Shown: positions 21,253 through 33,697, counted from the first letter of the stretch. The stretch is DNA of 37,872 bases from an uncultured Actinomycetes bacterium (GCA_903919375.1 CAIXHZ010000042.1:1-37872); one strand, 5' to 3'. Notes: a model not told the origin generated them from the letters alone. Program-made: numbers and translations.

Positions 21253-21356
21253 GAGAGCCTCGCGCATTTATTAGGAATTGGTCCTCGGTAGTGGTTTACG
21301 GATATGAGATCCGTGAACTTCGATCGAAGATCCATTTCTAGGTGTGCGGGGCTCTC
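21253..21356 (+). ncRNA. Structured 5' leader of pnp, consistent with the Actino-pnp RNA motif
   Basis: Outer 14-bp stem GAGAGCCTCGCGCA (21253-21266) with TGTGCGGGGCTCTC (21343-21356), two G-U pairs. Inner hairpin TACGGAT-ATGAG-ATCCGTG (21297-21315) and CTTC-GATC-GAAG (21318-21329). The GGTCCTCGGTAGTGG segment resembles leaders of other actinobacterial pnp genes as I remember them. Confidence 0.8.
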
Positions 21357-21376
21357 TTAAAGAAATGGAGAGACCT

Positions 21377-23590
21377 ATGGAAGGTCCAGATGTAAAAGTA
21401 GCCGTTGCAACAATTGATAACGGCAAGTTCGGAAAGCGCCAAATTCGTTTCGAAACCGGTCGCCTAGCACGTCAAGCTGCAGGAACTGCAGTCGTATATC
21501 TCGATGACGAGACCATGTTGCTTTCAGCAACAACCGCATCAAAGCAACCAAAAGACCACTTCGACTTCTTCCCACTTACTGTGGATGTAGAAGAGCGTAT
21601 GTATGCAGCAGGAAAGATTCCTGGCTCATTCTTCCGCCGCGAAGGTCGCCCATCCGAAGATGCAATTCTTACCTGCCGCTTGATCGACCGCCCATTGCGT
21701 CCATCATTCGTTAAGGGTCTTCGCAATGAAATTCAGATCGTTGTGACCGTTATGGCACTTCATCCTGATCACATGTACGACGTGCTTGCTATCAACGCTG
21801 CATCGATGTCGACTCAGCTTGCAGGTCTGCCATTCTCTGGTCCCATCGGTGGAGTGCGTGTTGCACTTATCGAAGGACAATGGGTTGCATTCCCTAACCA
21901 CTCAGATCTCGACAAGGCCGTATTTGATATGGTCGTTGCTGGTCGTATTGCTGGCGACGATGTTGCCATCATGATGGTGGAAGCAGAAGCTACCTCTAAG
22001 ACCATCGACCTCATCAAGGGTGGCGCTGCTACTCCTACAGAAGAGATCGTTGGCGAAGGACTTGAAGCATCAAAGAAGTTCATCCGCGCACTCTGTGAGG
22101 CACAGATGGAACTCGCGAAGGTTGCTGCAAAGCCAACTGGCGAATTCCCTGTCTTTTTGGATTACCAAGATGATGTCTACGCTGCTGTTGAAGCTGCCGC
22201 TAAAGATAAGCTTGCAAAGGCTTTGACCATTGCTGGCAAGCAAGAGCGCGAAACTGCTCTCGATGAGATCAACGCTCTCGTCACCGGCGAACTCGCAGAA
22301 TCATTTGCAGAGCGTGGCAAGGAAATCTCTGCCGCACTTCGCTCAGTCACCAAGAAGCTTGTTCGCCAACGTGTTCTTCGCGAGAAGGTACGTATCGATG
22401 GCCGTGGTCCACGCGATATTCGCGCGATCACTGCTGAGGTCGAAGTAATGCCTCGCGTTCACGGTTCTGCAATCTTCGAGCGCGGCGAGACCCAGATCCT
22501 TGGCGTCACCACACTCAATATGCTTAAGATGGAACAGCAGCTCGATACTTTGAGCCCTGAGACAAATAAGCGTTACATGCACAACTACAACTTCCCTCCT
22601 TACTCAGTAGGAGAGACCGGCCGCGTAGGTTCACCTAAGCGCCGCGAAATCGGACATGGTGCCCTCGCTGAGCGCGCACTTGTACCTGTACTCCCAACCC
22701 GCGAAGAGTTCCCGTACGCAATCCGTCAGGTCTCTGAAGCACTGGGTTCAAACGGCTCGACTTCTATGGGCTCTGTCTGTGCATCGACAATGTCGTTGCT
22801 CAACGCAGGTGTTCCACTCAAGGCTGCCGTTGCCGGTATCGCTATGGGTCTGATCTCAGATGAGGTTGATGGCAAGACAGAATATGTCGCTATCACCGAT
22901 ATTCTCGGAGCAGAAGATGCCTTCGGCGATATGGACTTCAAGGTTGCCGGAACAAAGGATTTCGTTACTGCACTTCAGCTCGATACCAAGCTTGATGGCA
23001 TTCCAGCTTCTGTCCTTGCGGGCGCACTGCTCCAAGCAAAAGAAGCTCGTATGACCATTCTTGGAATCATGAACCAAGCAATTGATGCACCAGATGAGAT
23101 GAGCTTGCTCGCTCCTCGCATCATTAGCGTCAAGGTTCCTGTCGATATGATCGGTGCCATCATCGGACCTAAGGGCAAGATGATTAATCAGATTCAAGAT
23201 GAAACTGGCGCAGATATCACCATTGAAGATGATGGAACTATCTACATCGGTGCACTCGAAGGTTCACAGGCAGAGGCTGCAAAGGCTCAGATCAATGCGA
23301 TCGCAAACCCTGTTGTCCCTAAGGTCGGAGAGCGCTTCAACGGTACCGTTGTAAAGCTCGCGACATTCGGTGCATTCATCTCACTCGTACCTGGCAAGGA
23401 TGGCTTGCTTCACGTTTCCCAGATCCGCAAGATGCATGGCGGAAAGCGCATTGAAAACCTCGAAGAGGTAATGAATGTGGGAGACAAGATTCAGGTTGAG
23501 ATCCAAGAGATCGATCCCAAGGGCAAGTTCTCACTCGTTGCAGTTGACGCAGATGGCAACATCTACGGCGCTGGAGATAGCGAGAAGTAG
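21377..23590 (+). CDS. pnp: Polyribonucleotide nucleotidyltransferase (PNPase)
   Basis: [54 protein letters not shown]-terminal KH ([30 protein letters not shown]) and S1 domains. ATG 21377 is preceded by GGAGAGA; the track start 21344 falls in the leader stem. Confidence 0.96.
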   Translation: MEGPDVKVAVATIDNGKFGKRQIRFETGRLARQAAGTAVVYLDDETMLLSATTASKQPKDHFDFFPLTVDVEERMYAAGKIPGSFFRREGRPSEDAILTCRLIDRPLRPSFVKGLRNEIQIVVTVMALHPDHMYDVLAINAASMSTQLAGLPFSGPIGGVRVALIEGQWVAFPNHSDLDKAVFDMVVAGRIAGDDVAIMMVEAEATSKTIDLIKGGAATPTEEIVGEGLEASKKFIRALCEAQMELAKVAAKPTGEFPVFLDYQDDVYAAVEAAAKDKLAKALTIAGKQERETALDEINALVTGELAESFAERGKEISAALRSVTKKLVRQRVLREKVRIDGRGPRDIRAITAEVEVMPRVHGSAIFERGETQILGVTTLNMLKMEQQLDTLSPETNKRYMHNYNFPPYSVGETGRVGSPKRREIGHGALAERALVPVLPTREEFPYAIRQVSEALGSNGSTSMGSVCASTMSLLNAGVPLKAAVAGIAMGLISDEVDGKTEYVAITDILGAEDAFGDMDFKVAGTKDFVTALQLDTKLDGIPASVLAGALLQAKEARMTILGIMNQAIDAPDEMSLLAPRIISVKVPVDMIGAIIGPKGKMINQIQDETGADITIEDDGTIYIGALEGSQAEAAKAQINAIANPVVPKVGERFNGTVVKLATFGAFISLVPGKDGLLHVSQIRKMHGGKRIENLEEVMNVGDKIQVEIQEIDPKGKFSLVAVDADGNIYGAGDSEK

Positions 23591-23597
23591 AAAGAGA

Positions 23598-25615
<2,018 letters not shown>

Positions 25616-25669
25616 TCTTTTCTTTTCGCAAACATTCACTACATTCACCATTTAAAAAAGGAGAGCACG

Positions 25670-25921
25670 ATGTCAACAATCACCATGTATGGAGCCGATT
25701 GGTGCGGCGATTGCCGCCGCTCAAAGCGATTCCTCGATGCTAATAACGTTGCTTACACCTATGTCGATGTTGAAACCGATCTCTCAGCTGCCGATAAAGT
25801 TATCGAAATCAACGGGGGAGCTAAGTCCATTCCTGTTATCACTTTCGAAGATGGAACTCATCTCACAGAGCCTTCCGATAATGACCTCAAGGCGAAGTTA
25901 GAGGCGCTAAAAGTTCTTTAA
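25670..25921 (+). CDS. Glutaredoxin-like (mycoredoxin/NrdH-type) protein with CGDC active site
   Basis: ITMYGADWCGDCRRSKRFLDANNVAYTYVDVETD...KSIPVITFEDGTHLTEPS; strong RBS AAAAAAGGAGAG upstream. Confidence 0.88.
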   Translation: MSTITMYGADWCGDCRRSKRFLDANNVAYTYVDVETDLSAADKVIEINGGAKSIPVITFEDGTHLTEPSDNDLKAKLEALKVL

Positions 25922-25938
25922 TTTCTCGAACCGTAGTT

Positions 25939-26250
25939 TTAGTGCCGGTACTTATAGACCAGTGCAGAGGTAAGCGCCGATCCCACAACCACAACCGGGA
26001 ACGGCGCTTTTGCAATGAGCGCAGCGATCGCAAAAGCCAAGCCAGCTAGGCGCTGATCAATAACGTACTTAGTTTTCTCCGTAATTGTCTGTACGGCCAC
26101 CAAGGCGCTCAGCAGCGCGATCGGAATAAAGTTGTTGATCTGTTGAATTCGGGGATGGCTCAGCCACGTCTGCGGAATTGATGAGCCAATATATTTCAAG
26201 CCAAATACGCCAATACTTGATCCAATGAGTGCAATCCATTGCGGGCTCAT
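25939..26250 (-). CDS. azlD: AzlD-like branched-chain amino acid exporter small subunit
   Basis: MSPQWIALIGSSIGVFGLKYIGSSIPQTWLSHPRIQQINNFIPIALLSALVAVQ; small TM protein overlapping by ATGA with azlC. Internal Met at 26250 preferred over the track start 26364. Confidence 0.8.
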   Translation of the reverse strand: MSPQWIALIGSSIGVFGLKYIGSSIPQTWLSHPRIQQINNFIPIALLSALVAVQTITEKTKYVIDQRLAGLAFAIAALIAKAPFPVVVVGSALTSALVYKYRH

Positions 26251-26906
26251 CTGCGCCACCCCACAATTACCGCGATCAGCGCACACGAAATAATAGGAAC
26301 GCCCGCTGGTGCAAAGGGAATCAACGACAGTGAAAGTGCGATCGCAGCGCCGGCTACTGCCCACGTATCTTTTGCTTTAAGCCGCGGCCAGAGTAACCCA
26401 AGAAAGGCTGCAGGAACTGCGGCATCAAGGCCCCACGCAGATGGATTTCCGATTGCATGTGCGCCGAGTGCCCCAATAACAGTAAAGATATTCCAAAAGA
26501 GAAATACACCAAGTCCAGTCAGCCAGAATCCTTGGCGAGCTTGTTCAACGGAGCTTTGTGAAAGCGCAACACCCGTAGATTCATCGATAGTTACTTGTGC
26601 GCCGATTAATCGCTTCCAGCCGCGATGTTGCAAGATGGTAGCCATGCGTACGCCATAGAGAGCATTGCGCGTTCCGAGCATTGTCGATGTGGCAATGGCA
26701 CTTATGGCTGATCCGCCTGCGCCCATGACTCCCACAACTGCAAATTGAGATGCGCCAGAAAATGTTAATAGCGAAAGTAAGCACGCTTGCACAACGGTGA
26801 AGCGATCGGCCACAGCGGCGGCGCCAAAGGCGCTGCCATATGCCCCCACCGTCAGAGCAACACTGAGGGAGTCCCGCTGGACGGAGTTCATTTTGGGCAC
26901 TGACAC
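26247..26906 (-). CDS. azlC: AzlC-like branched-chain amino acid permease large subunit
   Basis: GAYGSAFGAAAVADRFTVVQACLLSLLTFSGASQFAVVGVMGAGGSAISAIATSTMLGTRNALYGVRM, typical AzlC N-terminus. Start chosen at GTG 26906, 6 nt downstream of a CAGAAT; ATG 26891 is the alternative. Confidence 0.85.
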   Translation of the reverse strand: MSVPKMNSVQRDSLSVALTVGAYGSAFGAAAVADRFTVVQACLLSLLTFSGASQFAVVGVMGAGGSAISAIATSTMLGTRNALYGVRMATILQHRGWKRLIGAQVTIDESTGVALSQSSVEQARQGFWLTGLGVFLFWNIFTVIGALGAHAIGNPSAWGLDAAVPAAFLGLLWPRLKAKDTWAVAGAAIALSLSLIPFAPAGVPIISCALIAVIVGWRR

Positions 26907-26949
26907 GCCGATATTCTGCCCCATTCCTGAGAGTAACCGCACCGCTATA

Positions 26950-26955
26950 TAGGGT
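26950..26955 (+). promoter_or_regulatory. Candidate -10 (TAGGGT, within TATATAGGGT) 6 nt upstream of thyX ATG
   Basis: TAGGGT-CGCCTT-ATG; lies in the divergent azlC/thyX gap. Confidence 0.4.
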
Positions 26956-26961
26956 CGCCTT

Positions 26962-27714
26962 ATGAGTGAAGCACAGAACCAGAGCGCTCCAGCCGAGCAT
27001 TTCCCGATTCAATTCCGCGAAGATATGACCGTTGAACTTGTGAAGTCCTCGGCCAGTGACTCGGATGTTATCTGGGCAGCTCGGGTCTCAACGGCTGGCG
27101 AAACCTCGCTCGATGCAGTGGGCTCGGATGCTACTCGCGCAGAAGGCCTGATCAATTACTTGGCACGCGAACGCCATGGCTCGCCATTCGAGCATACGTC
27201 GATGACTTTCTTTATCTCTGCCCCCATCTTTGTCTTCCGTGAATTTATGCGCCATCGGATCGCTTCCTATAACGAAGAATCTGGTCGTTACCGCGAATTG
27301 CGTCCGGTCTTTTATGTTCCCAGCCGCGAGCGCAAATTAGTTCAAATTGGCAAAGCGGGCGCCTATACCTTTGTCGATGGCTCAACTGAGCAATATGACA
27401 TAACAGTGAAGGCGATCAAAGAGTCGTGCACCGTTGCTTATGAAAATTACACCAAAATGCTCGATGCTGGCGTTGCCCGTGAAGTTGCACGCGCAGTCCT
27501 TCCGGTTACTTTGTACTCATCGATGTATGTGACCATGAATGCCCGCGCACTCATGAATTTCCTCTCGCTGCGCACATCCCATGAGGGTTCCCATTTCCCC
27601 AGCTACCCACAACGCGAAATTGAGATGGTTGCCGAGCAGATGGAGGCTCATTTCGCGAAGTTGATGCCTATTACCTACGGGGCATTCCAAAAGTCTGGAC
27701 GGATTGCTCCTTAA
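26962..27714 (+). CDS. thyX: Flavin-dependent thymidylate synthase
   Basis: EFMRHRIASYNEESGRYREL (RHRxxSxNExSxR ThyX motif). Confidence 0.96.
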   Translation: MSEAQNQSAPAEHFPIQFREDMTVELVKSSASDSDVIWAARVSTAGETSLDAVGSDATRAEGLINYLARERHGSPFEHTSMTFFISAPIFVFREFMRHRIASYNEESGRYRELRPVFYVPSRERKLVQIGKAGAYTFVDGSTEQYDITVKAIKESCTVAYENYTKMLDAGVAREVARAVLPVTLYSSMYVTMNARALMNFLSLRTSHEGSHFPSYPQREIEMVAEQMEAHFAKLMPITYGAFQKSGRIAP

Positions 27715-27732
27715 TCAGGGTAACCTTCACCT

Positions 27733-28623
27733 ATGCATATTCACGCGCCATTCGGGCGAATGCTCACCGCCATGGTGACTCCCTTCAACAAAGATCTTTC
27801 TGTGGATTGGGCTGGAGTCGATCGACTCGCTCGCCACTTGGCTGATAATGGCCACGACGGCATCGTCGTCAACGGAACTACGGGCGAAGCTCCCACCACA
27901 AAGCCAGAGGAGAAAGACGAGATCATTCGCGTTGTTAAAGCAGCGGTGGGCGATCGGGTCAAAATTCTCGCCGGTGCAGGCGATAACGAAACTTCATTCT
28001 CAGTGGATCAAGCAAAGCGCGCTGAAAAAGCCGGCGCCGACGGCATTTTGATTGTTACTCCTTATTACAACAAGCCACCCCAAGAAGGAATCAAGGCTCA
28101 CTTCTTGGCAGTAGCCAACTCCACCGATCTTCCCGTCATGATGTATGACATTCCTGGTCGCTCTGGTGTTGAGATCGAGTCAGATACGATCGTAAGCCTC
28201 TTTGAGCACCCACAGATCGTTGCCCTCAAGGATGCCAAGGGAAATGTTGCAGCCACCTCATGGGTGATCAAGCGTTGCGGTATTCCGGTTTATTCTGGCG
28301 ATGACATTCTTAACTTGCCACTTCTCTCTGTTGGCGCCGTCGGCTTTGTCTCCGTCTGTGGCCATACTGTCGGCAACGAACTCAAAGCGATGCTCGATGC
28401 GTGGTTTGCCAATAATGCAGAGCGCGCCTGCGAAATTCACCAACAACTATTACCGGTATTCACCGGAACCTTCCGCACTCAAGGTGCGATATTGACTAAG
28501 GCTGCCATGAACCTCATGGGCCTACCTGGCGGTTTTACGCGTTTGCCACTTGTCGATGCCACCGAAGCGCAGATCGCGCAATTGCGGGAGGACCTTCAAC
28601 AAGGCGGAGTAAAACTTAACTAA
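27733..28623 (+). CDS. dapA: 4-hydroxy-tetrahydrodipicolinate synthase
   Basis: GRMLTAMVTPFNKDLSVDW, VVNGTTGEAPTT, VTPYYNKPPQEGIKAHF, MYDIPGRSGV, LKDAKG. Confidence 0.96.
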   Translation: MHIHAPFGRMLTAMVTPFNKDLSVDWAGVDRLARHLADNGHDGIVVNGTTGEAPTTKPEEKDEIIRVVKAAVGDRVKILAGAGDNETSFSVDQAKRAEKAGADGILIVTPYYNKPPQEGIKAHFLAVANSTDLPVMMYDIPGRSGVEIESDTIVSLFEHPQIVALKDAKGNVAATSWVIKRCGIPVYSGDDILNLPLLSVGAVGFVSVCGHTVGNELKAMLDAWFANNAERACEIHQQLLPVFTGTFRTQGAILTKAAMNLMGLPGGFTRLPLVDATEAQIAQLREDLQQGGVKLN

Positions 28624-30305
28624 TGAATCATCCCCACCCAGAATTACCATATCCACCAAAGCTTCAACCTAAAACTCTTCGCATCGTAGCCCTAGGCGGC
28701 CTCGGTGAAATCGGTCGCAATATGACCGTCTTTGAGTATGAAGGCCAGCTTCTGATTGTCGATTGCGGCGTTCTCTTTCCGGAAGAGTCCCAACCAGGAA
28801 TCGATCTCATCCTTCCCGACTTCTCATATATCCGTGAGCGACTTGGCGATATCGTCGCAGTTGTTCTCACCCATGGTCACGAAGACCATATTGGCGCTGT
28901 TCCTTACCTCTTACGTGAACGCAGTGATATCCCTGTCGTGGGAGCCAAGCTGACCCTTGCCTTTACTGAAGCAAAACTCAAGGAGCGTCGCATTACTGCG
29001 CCACTTGTAGAAGTACGTGAAGGAATGGTGCAGAAATTCGGACCATTCGAACTCGAATTCGTTGCGGTAAATCACTCCATTCCCGATGCGCTCGCAGTGG
29101 CGATTAAGACACCTGCTGGCGTTGTTCTCGCTACCGGCGACTTTAAGATGGATCAGCTTCCACTCGATGGTCGGATTACCGATCTTGCTACCTTTGCTCG
29201 ACTTGGCGCTGAAGGAATCGATCTCTTTATGGTCGACTCCACCAATGCCGATGTTCCAGGATTTACTACGCCAGAGCGAGATATTGCCCCCACTCTTGAT
29301 CGTGTGATTCGTTCGACCGATCGCCGCGTAATCGTGGCATCGTTTGCATCGCATGTGCACCGCATTCAGCAAATCATTGATGTCGCCGTGGCGCATGATC
29401 GCAAAGTTGCATATGTCGGTCGCAGCATGGTTCGCAATATGAAATTGGCACAGGACATGGGCTATCTCACTGTTCCTGAAGGCGTCGTCGTTGATGCTAA
29501 GAAGATTGAAGATTACGGCGATCGGATCGTGATGATCTGTACCGGTTCACAGGGTGAGCCGCTAGCGGCGCTCTCCCGAATGGCAAATGGCGAACACCCC
29601 ATCGTCGTTGGCAAGGGCGATACCGTCATTCTTGCCTCATCTCTGATTCCAGGCAATGAGAATCCAGTCTTTAGAGTCATTAACGAACTCACCCGCTTTG
29701 GTGCAACAGTTGTACACAAGGGCAATGCCATGGTTCACGTTTCTGGCCACGCCGCAGCTGGCGAACTTCTCTATTGCTACAACATAGTTAAGCCAAAGAA
29801 TGTTATGCCTATCCACGGTGAATGGCGCCACCTTCGCGCAAATGCTGAGCTCGCCATTAAGACCGGTGTTCCTCGCAACAATGTTCTGGTCGTAGAAAAT
29901 GGCATCGCCATTGATATGGCCGATGGCTATGCCGATGTGGCTGGCGCAGTTCCAGTTGGATATGTCTATGTCGATGGCCAATCCATTGGTGAGATCACTG
30001 AATCATCCCTGAAAGATCGGCGCATCCTGGGCGAAGAAGGCTTCATCTCCGTGGTGGTTGTTATTGAATCGCAAACTGGAAAAATTGTGGCAGGTCCAGA
30101 TATTCACGCGCGTGGATTCACAGAAGATAACGCCCTCTTTGATGAAGTAAAGAGCAAGATTGAAAAAGCGCTGGCTCAATCATTTGCCAACGGCAATAAC
30201 GCAACTCATCAATTGCAGCAAGTGGTTCGACGCACCGTTGGTTCTTGGGTGGGCGATGAACATCGCCGCAAGCCAATGATCGTCCCCGTTGTCATCGAGG
30301 TATAA
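28623..30305 (+). CDS. rnj: Ribonuclease J
   Basis: VALGGLGEIGRNMTVFEYEGQLLIVDCGVLFPE, LTHGHEDHIGAVPYLL beta-CASP motif, SGHAAAGEL. Confidence 0.95.
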   Translation: MNHPHPELPYPPKLQPKTLRIVALGGLGEIGRNMTVFEYEGQLLIVDCGVLFPEESQPGIDLILPDFSYIRERLGDIVAVVLTHGHEDHIGAVPYLLRERSDIPVVGAKLTLAFTEAKLKERRITAPLVEVREGMVQKFGPFELEFVAVNHSIPDALAVAIKTPAGVVLATGDFKMDQLPLDGRITDLATFARLGAEGIDLFMVDSTNADVPGFTTPERDIAPTLDRVIRSTDRRVIVASFASHVHRIQQIIDVAVAHDRKVAYVGRSMVRNMKLAQDMGYLTVPEGVVVDAKKIEDYGDRIVMICTGSQGEPLAALSRMANGEHPIVVGKGDTVILASSLIPGNENPVFRVINELTRFGATVVHKGNAMVHVSGHAAAGELLYCYNIVKPKNVMPIHGEWRHLRANAELAIKTGVPRNNVLVVENGIAIDMADGYADVAGAVPVGYVYVDGQSIGEITESSLKDRRILGEEGFISVVVVIESQTGKIVAGPDIHARGFTEDNALFDEVKSKIEKALAQSFANGNNATHQLQQVVRRTVGSWVGDEHRRKPMIVPVVIEV

Positions 30306-30337
30306 GGGTTACCGCAACAGTAGTTATCTAGTTTCAA

Positions 30338-30366
30338 CGGCGCGCCTGCCACAAGCGGGCGCGCTT
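30338..30366 (+). terminator. GC-rich hairpin in the rnj-ftsK gap, possible intrinsic terminator
   Basis: GCGCGCCTGC-CACAA-GCGGGCGCGC (10 bp with one G-U, extendable to 12), followed by TTCCTCTTT. The T-tract is interrupted. Confidence 0.5.
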
Positions 30367-30386
30367 CCTCTTTACTGTTGGGCATC

Positions 30387-32765
30387 ATGGCCGCACGCAA
30401 AACACGTAAAAAAGCATCCACTTCCCGCGCTAAGAAGAGCTCGCAGTCTCCTGCCGCCACCTTCGCCCGGGTAGTCGTAAAAATTTGGCATACCCTCGCA
30501 AAGGGTTTTGGGGCATCTATCCGTCTAGTCTTTCGCGGATCACACGACCTCGATCCCGCACACCATAAAGATGGTTGGGCCTTTGCAGTTTTGGTTGCTG
30601 GCTTAATCTCAGCCGGCGGCGTCTGGTTCCATCTTCATAATTTTGTCGGTAATGCAATTTACGATTTCATCTATGGTGGTCTCGGGCGAATTGGTTACCT
30701 TGCACCACTGATCTTCGCCACCTTTGCATTTCGTATTTTCCGTGCCCCTGATCATGCTCGTGCCACGGGACGCATCCTTGTTGGAACGGTCTTTCTTCTC
30801 GCAAGTGCTACTGGCCTTGCCCATATCTTTGCTGGCTCAGTGGGGACTGGTGCAACAGCAATTCGCCATGGCGGCGGTCTTCTCGGTTATGGTGTCTCCA
30901 CACCATTGGTAGGCCTGGTCACAAATATTTTGGCAATTCCACTCTTACTCTTGATCTTTGGCTTCGGCTTGCTTGTAGTGACAGCAACACCATTCGCCAA
31001 GGTCATCAATGCCGTGAAGTCGATCTTCGGCAAAGGTTCGGCAGCGATAGCCGCGCGCCGTGAAGCCATCGATGATGAAGAGTTTGAAGTAACGGATACG
31101 CCACCATTTGAAACTCCGTTGGTTGCTGGCTTCCACAACAATGACGTTGAAGATGAAGATGAAGAGATCGACGAAGAAGAGTTCGATGAAGAATTTACAG
31201 TCGAGCTTCCTCGCCCCATCGAAGATGCCACCCCTCAAGTTGTAAAGGCATCACCGCCGGCGCCTACCGGTCCCGCAAAGCAGATGCTCTTAACTGCAGA
31301 GACTCCTTATCAATTGCCACCCATGGACCTTCTCAAATTAGGACCGGCCGCTAAGGCAAAGTCCAAGGCGAATGAGACTGTTGTCGCTGCGCTCACGCAA
31401 GTCTTCGAACAATTTAATGTCGATGCTCGCGTTACTGGTTTTATGCGCGGCCCTACAGTTACTCGCTATGAAGTAGAACTCGGTGGGGGAGTAAAGGTTG
31501 AGGCTATTACTGCACTTGCCAAAAATATCTCTTACGCCGTTGCCAGCGGCGATGTTCGCATACTCTCGCCTATTCCTGGAAAATCCGCAGTAGGTATCGA
31601 AATTCCTAACATTGACCGCGAGATGGTGACACTGGGAGATGTGCTGAGATCTGGCGTTGCGACCGGCGATCCGCACCCCATGGTTATTGCCCTTGGCAAA
31701 GATGTTGAAGGCGCCTTTATCTGCGCCAACCTCGCCAAGATGCCGCACTTACTTGTTGCGGGCGCTACTGGCGCCGGCAAGTCATCGATGATCAATTCAC
31801 TCGTTGTCTCAATTTTGATGCGTGCAACTCCTGATGAAGTTCGCTTAGTGATGATTGACCCTAAGCGAGTGGAACTCACATCGTATGAAGGTATTCCGCA
31901 TCTGATCGCGCCAATCATCACCAACCCGAAGAAGGCGGCCGATGTCCTCGCCTGGGTCGTACGCGAAATGGATATGCGTTACGACGATCTATCCCATTTT
32001 GGGTTCCGACATATTGATGATTTCAATAAGGCAGTTCGCGCTGGAAAGATCACTCCTCCTGCTGGCAGCGAGCGAGTCCTTGAACCTTATCCATACCTCC
32101 TAGTAATCATCGATGAGCTTGCAGACCTCATGATGGTTGCAGCACGTGAAGTAGAAGAGAGCATTGTTCGTATTACTCAATTGGCTCGTGCCGCCGGTAT
32201 TCACTTAGTCATTGCAACACAACGTCCGAGTGTGGATATTGTTACGGGACTTATCAAAGCGAACGTTCCATCTCGCCTTTCATTTGCCACCTCTAGCCTG
32301 GCCGATTCACGAGTTATTTTAGATACTCCAGGTGCGGAAAAATTGGTAGGCCAAGGCGATGGTCTCTTCCTGCCGATGGGTGCAAGCAAGCCGATCCGTA
32401 TTCAAGGTGCCTATGTGTCAGAACGCGAAACTGAAGCGATTGTGAATTTTGCGAAGGCGCAATTGCAGCCGGTCTATCGCTTGGATCTCAATGCACCAGT
32501 CAAAGCCAATGTCATCGAAGATGATATCGGCGATGATATGGATCTTTTGTTGCAAGCAGTGCAACTTGTCGTCTCCACACAATTTGGTTCAACATCAATG
32601 TTGCAACGAAAGCTTCGCGTTGGTTTTGCGAAAGCGGGTCGCTTGATGGACCTCATGGAGAGTCGCGGAATTGTCGGACCATCTGAAGGATCGAAGGCTC
32701 GCACTGTTTTGATTAATGCCGAGCAGATGCCTGATGTACTTGAAGAACTTCAGGGCAATCTCTAG
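30387..32765 (+). CDS. ftsK: DNA translocase FtsK/SpoIIIE
   Basis: N-terminal TM segments, acidic linker, LLVAGATGAGKSSMINSLVVSIL Walker A, IIDELADLMM, TQRPSVDIVTGLIKANVPSRL, C-terminal gamma domain. ATG 30387 preferred. Confidence 0.95.
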   Translation: MAARKTRKKASTSRAKKSSQSPAATFARVVVKIWHTLAKGFGASIRLVFRGSHDLDPAHHKDGWAFAVLVAGLISAGGVWFHLHNFVGNAIYDFIYGGLGRIGYLAPLIFATFAFRIFRAPDHARATGRILVGTVFLLASATGLAHIFAGSVGTGATAIRHGGGLLGYGVSTPLVGLVTNILAIPLLLLIFGFGLLVVTATPFAKVINAVKSIFGKGSAAIAARREAIDDEEFEVTDTPPFETPLVAGFHNNDVEDEDEEIDEEEFDEEFTVELPRPIEDATPQVVKASPPAPTGPAKQMLLTAETPYQLPPMDLLKLGPAAKAKSKANETVVAALTQVFEQFNVDARVTGFMRGPTVTRYEVELGGGVKVEAITALAKNISYAVASGDVRILSPIPGKSAVGIEIPNIDREMVTLGDVLRSGVATGDPHPMVIALGKDVEGAFICANLAKMPHLLVAGATGAGKSSMINSLVVSILMRATPDEVRLVMIDPKRVELTSYEGIPHLIAPIITNPKKAADVLAWVVREMDMRYDDLSHFGFRHIDDFNKAVRAGKITPPAGSERVLEPYPYLLVIIDELADLMMVAAREVEESIVRITQLARAAGIHLVIATQRPSVDIVTGLIKANVPSRLSFATSSLADSRVILDTPGAEKLVGQGDGLFLPMGASKPIRIQGAYVSERETEAIVNFAKAQLQPVYRLDLNAPVKANVIEDDIGDDMDLLLQAVQLVVSTQFGSTSMLQRKLRVGFAKAGRLMDLMESRGIVGPSEGSKARTVLINAEQMPDVLEELQGNL

Positions 32766-32947
32766 TTGAACCGGTTGGTTTGTCGTCCACATAGGTGACA
32801 TTCAGGGTGAATTCCCAGTGAACCCCAAAAACTGAGCGTGAGTCACAGTCGTGTAATTCATCATCAATTTGTGGCTCGCCCGAGTTCGGATTTACCCTTT
32901 ACCCCTGCTCGCAATCCCCATGCGAAAAAGAAAAGGACTACCTCACC

Positions 32948-33697
32948 ATGTCTGAGATTGCTATGACAGTTGGAGAAGCACTTCGCGCTGCGCGCGAGGG
33001 AGCGGGATATTCCGTGGCTGAAATTTCTGAGATCACTCGCATTCGTAAAGATGTCATCACGGATCTCGAATCAAATATTTTTACTACATCTGGCGGAATG
33101 GCATATGCACGCGGACATATCCGTAGCATTGCCAAGACCATCAAAGCTGATGGTGATTACTTAGTACAACTACTCGAAGAGACAACGGGCGAAGTTGATC
33201 GTCCCATGATCGACCTTCTCACCGAAAATAATGCAACTCCCGTTCGTCGCGAACTTCCTAAAGTTTCTTATAAAACTATGGCAAGTGCAGCAGCTGGAGT
33301 GATCGCGCTTCTCATTCTTGTACCCTCTGTCTCTGGACTTTTCACATCTTCCACTCACGTGGCAAAGAAGAGCGTTCACGCTTCGGTGTCGCAATCAACA
33401 TCTTCAGATGCCGTTGCAACTGTCGCTACCAAAACTTCTGATGTAAGCATTACCATCACTGGCACTGCTGGCAAGAGTTGGGTGGGAATCACTGATGCTT
33501 CGGGAGCACAGGTCTTTAGTGGCCAGATCGCACAAGGCGTAAGCCAGAGCTTCTCTGACGCACAACAACTCTATGTCGTCATCGGTAATGCTGGCGCAGT
33601 TGATGTCGTTGCCAATGGCAAAGACCTCGGCACACCAGGGGCAATTGGTGAAGTTGCACATCTTGCATTCGGCCCCGGCTCTTCATCTCAGGGCTAA
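32948..33697 (+). CDS. RodZ-like protein: cytoplasmic HTH_25, single TM, extracytoplasmic DUF4115-like domain
   Basis: [58 protein letters not shown]-terminal [51 protein letters not shown]. Confidence 0.85.
   Translation: MSEIAMTVGEALRAAREGAGYSVAEISEITRIRKDVITDLESNIFTTSGGMAYARGHIRSIAKTIKADGDYLVQLLEETTGEVDRPMIDLLTENNATPVRRELPKVSYKTMASAAAGVIALLILVPSVSGLFTSSTHVAKKSVHASVSQSTSSDAVATVATKTSDVSITITGTAGKSWVGITDASGAQVFSGQIAQGVSQSFSDAQQLYVVIGNAGAVDVVANGKDLGTPGAIGEVAHLAFGPGSSSQG

Noticed and set aside
31130-31210. GAAGATGAAGATGAAGAGAT... repetitive acidic segment in ftsK
   Set aside because: Codes for an acidic disordered linker (EDEDEEIDEEEFDEEF) common in FtsK; not a separate repeat element.
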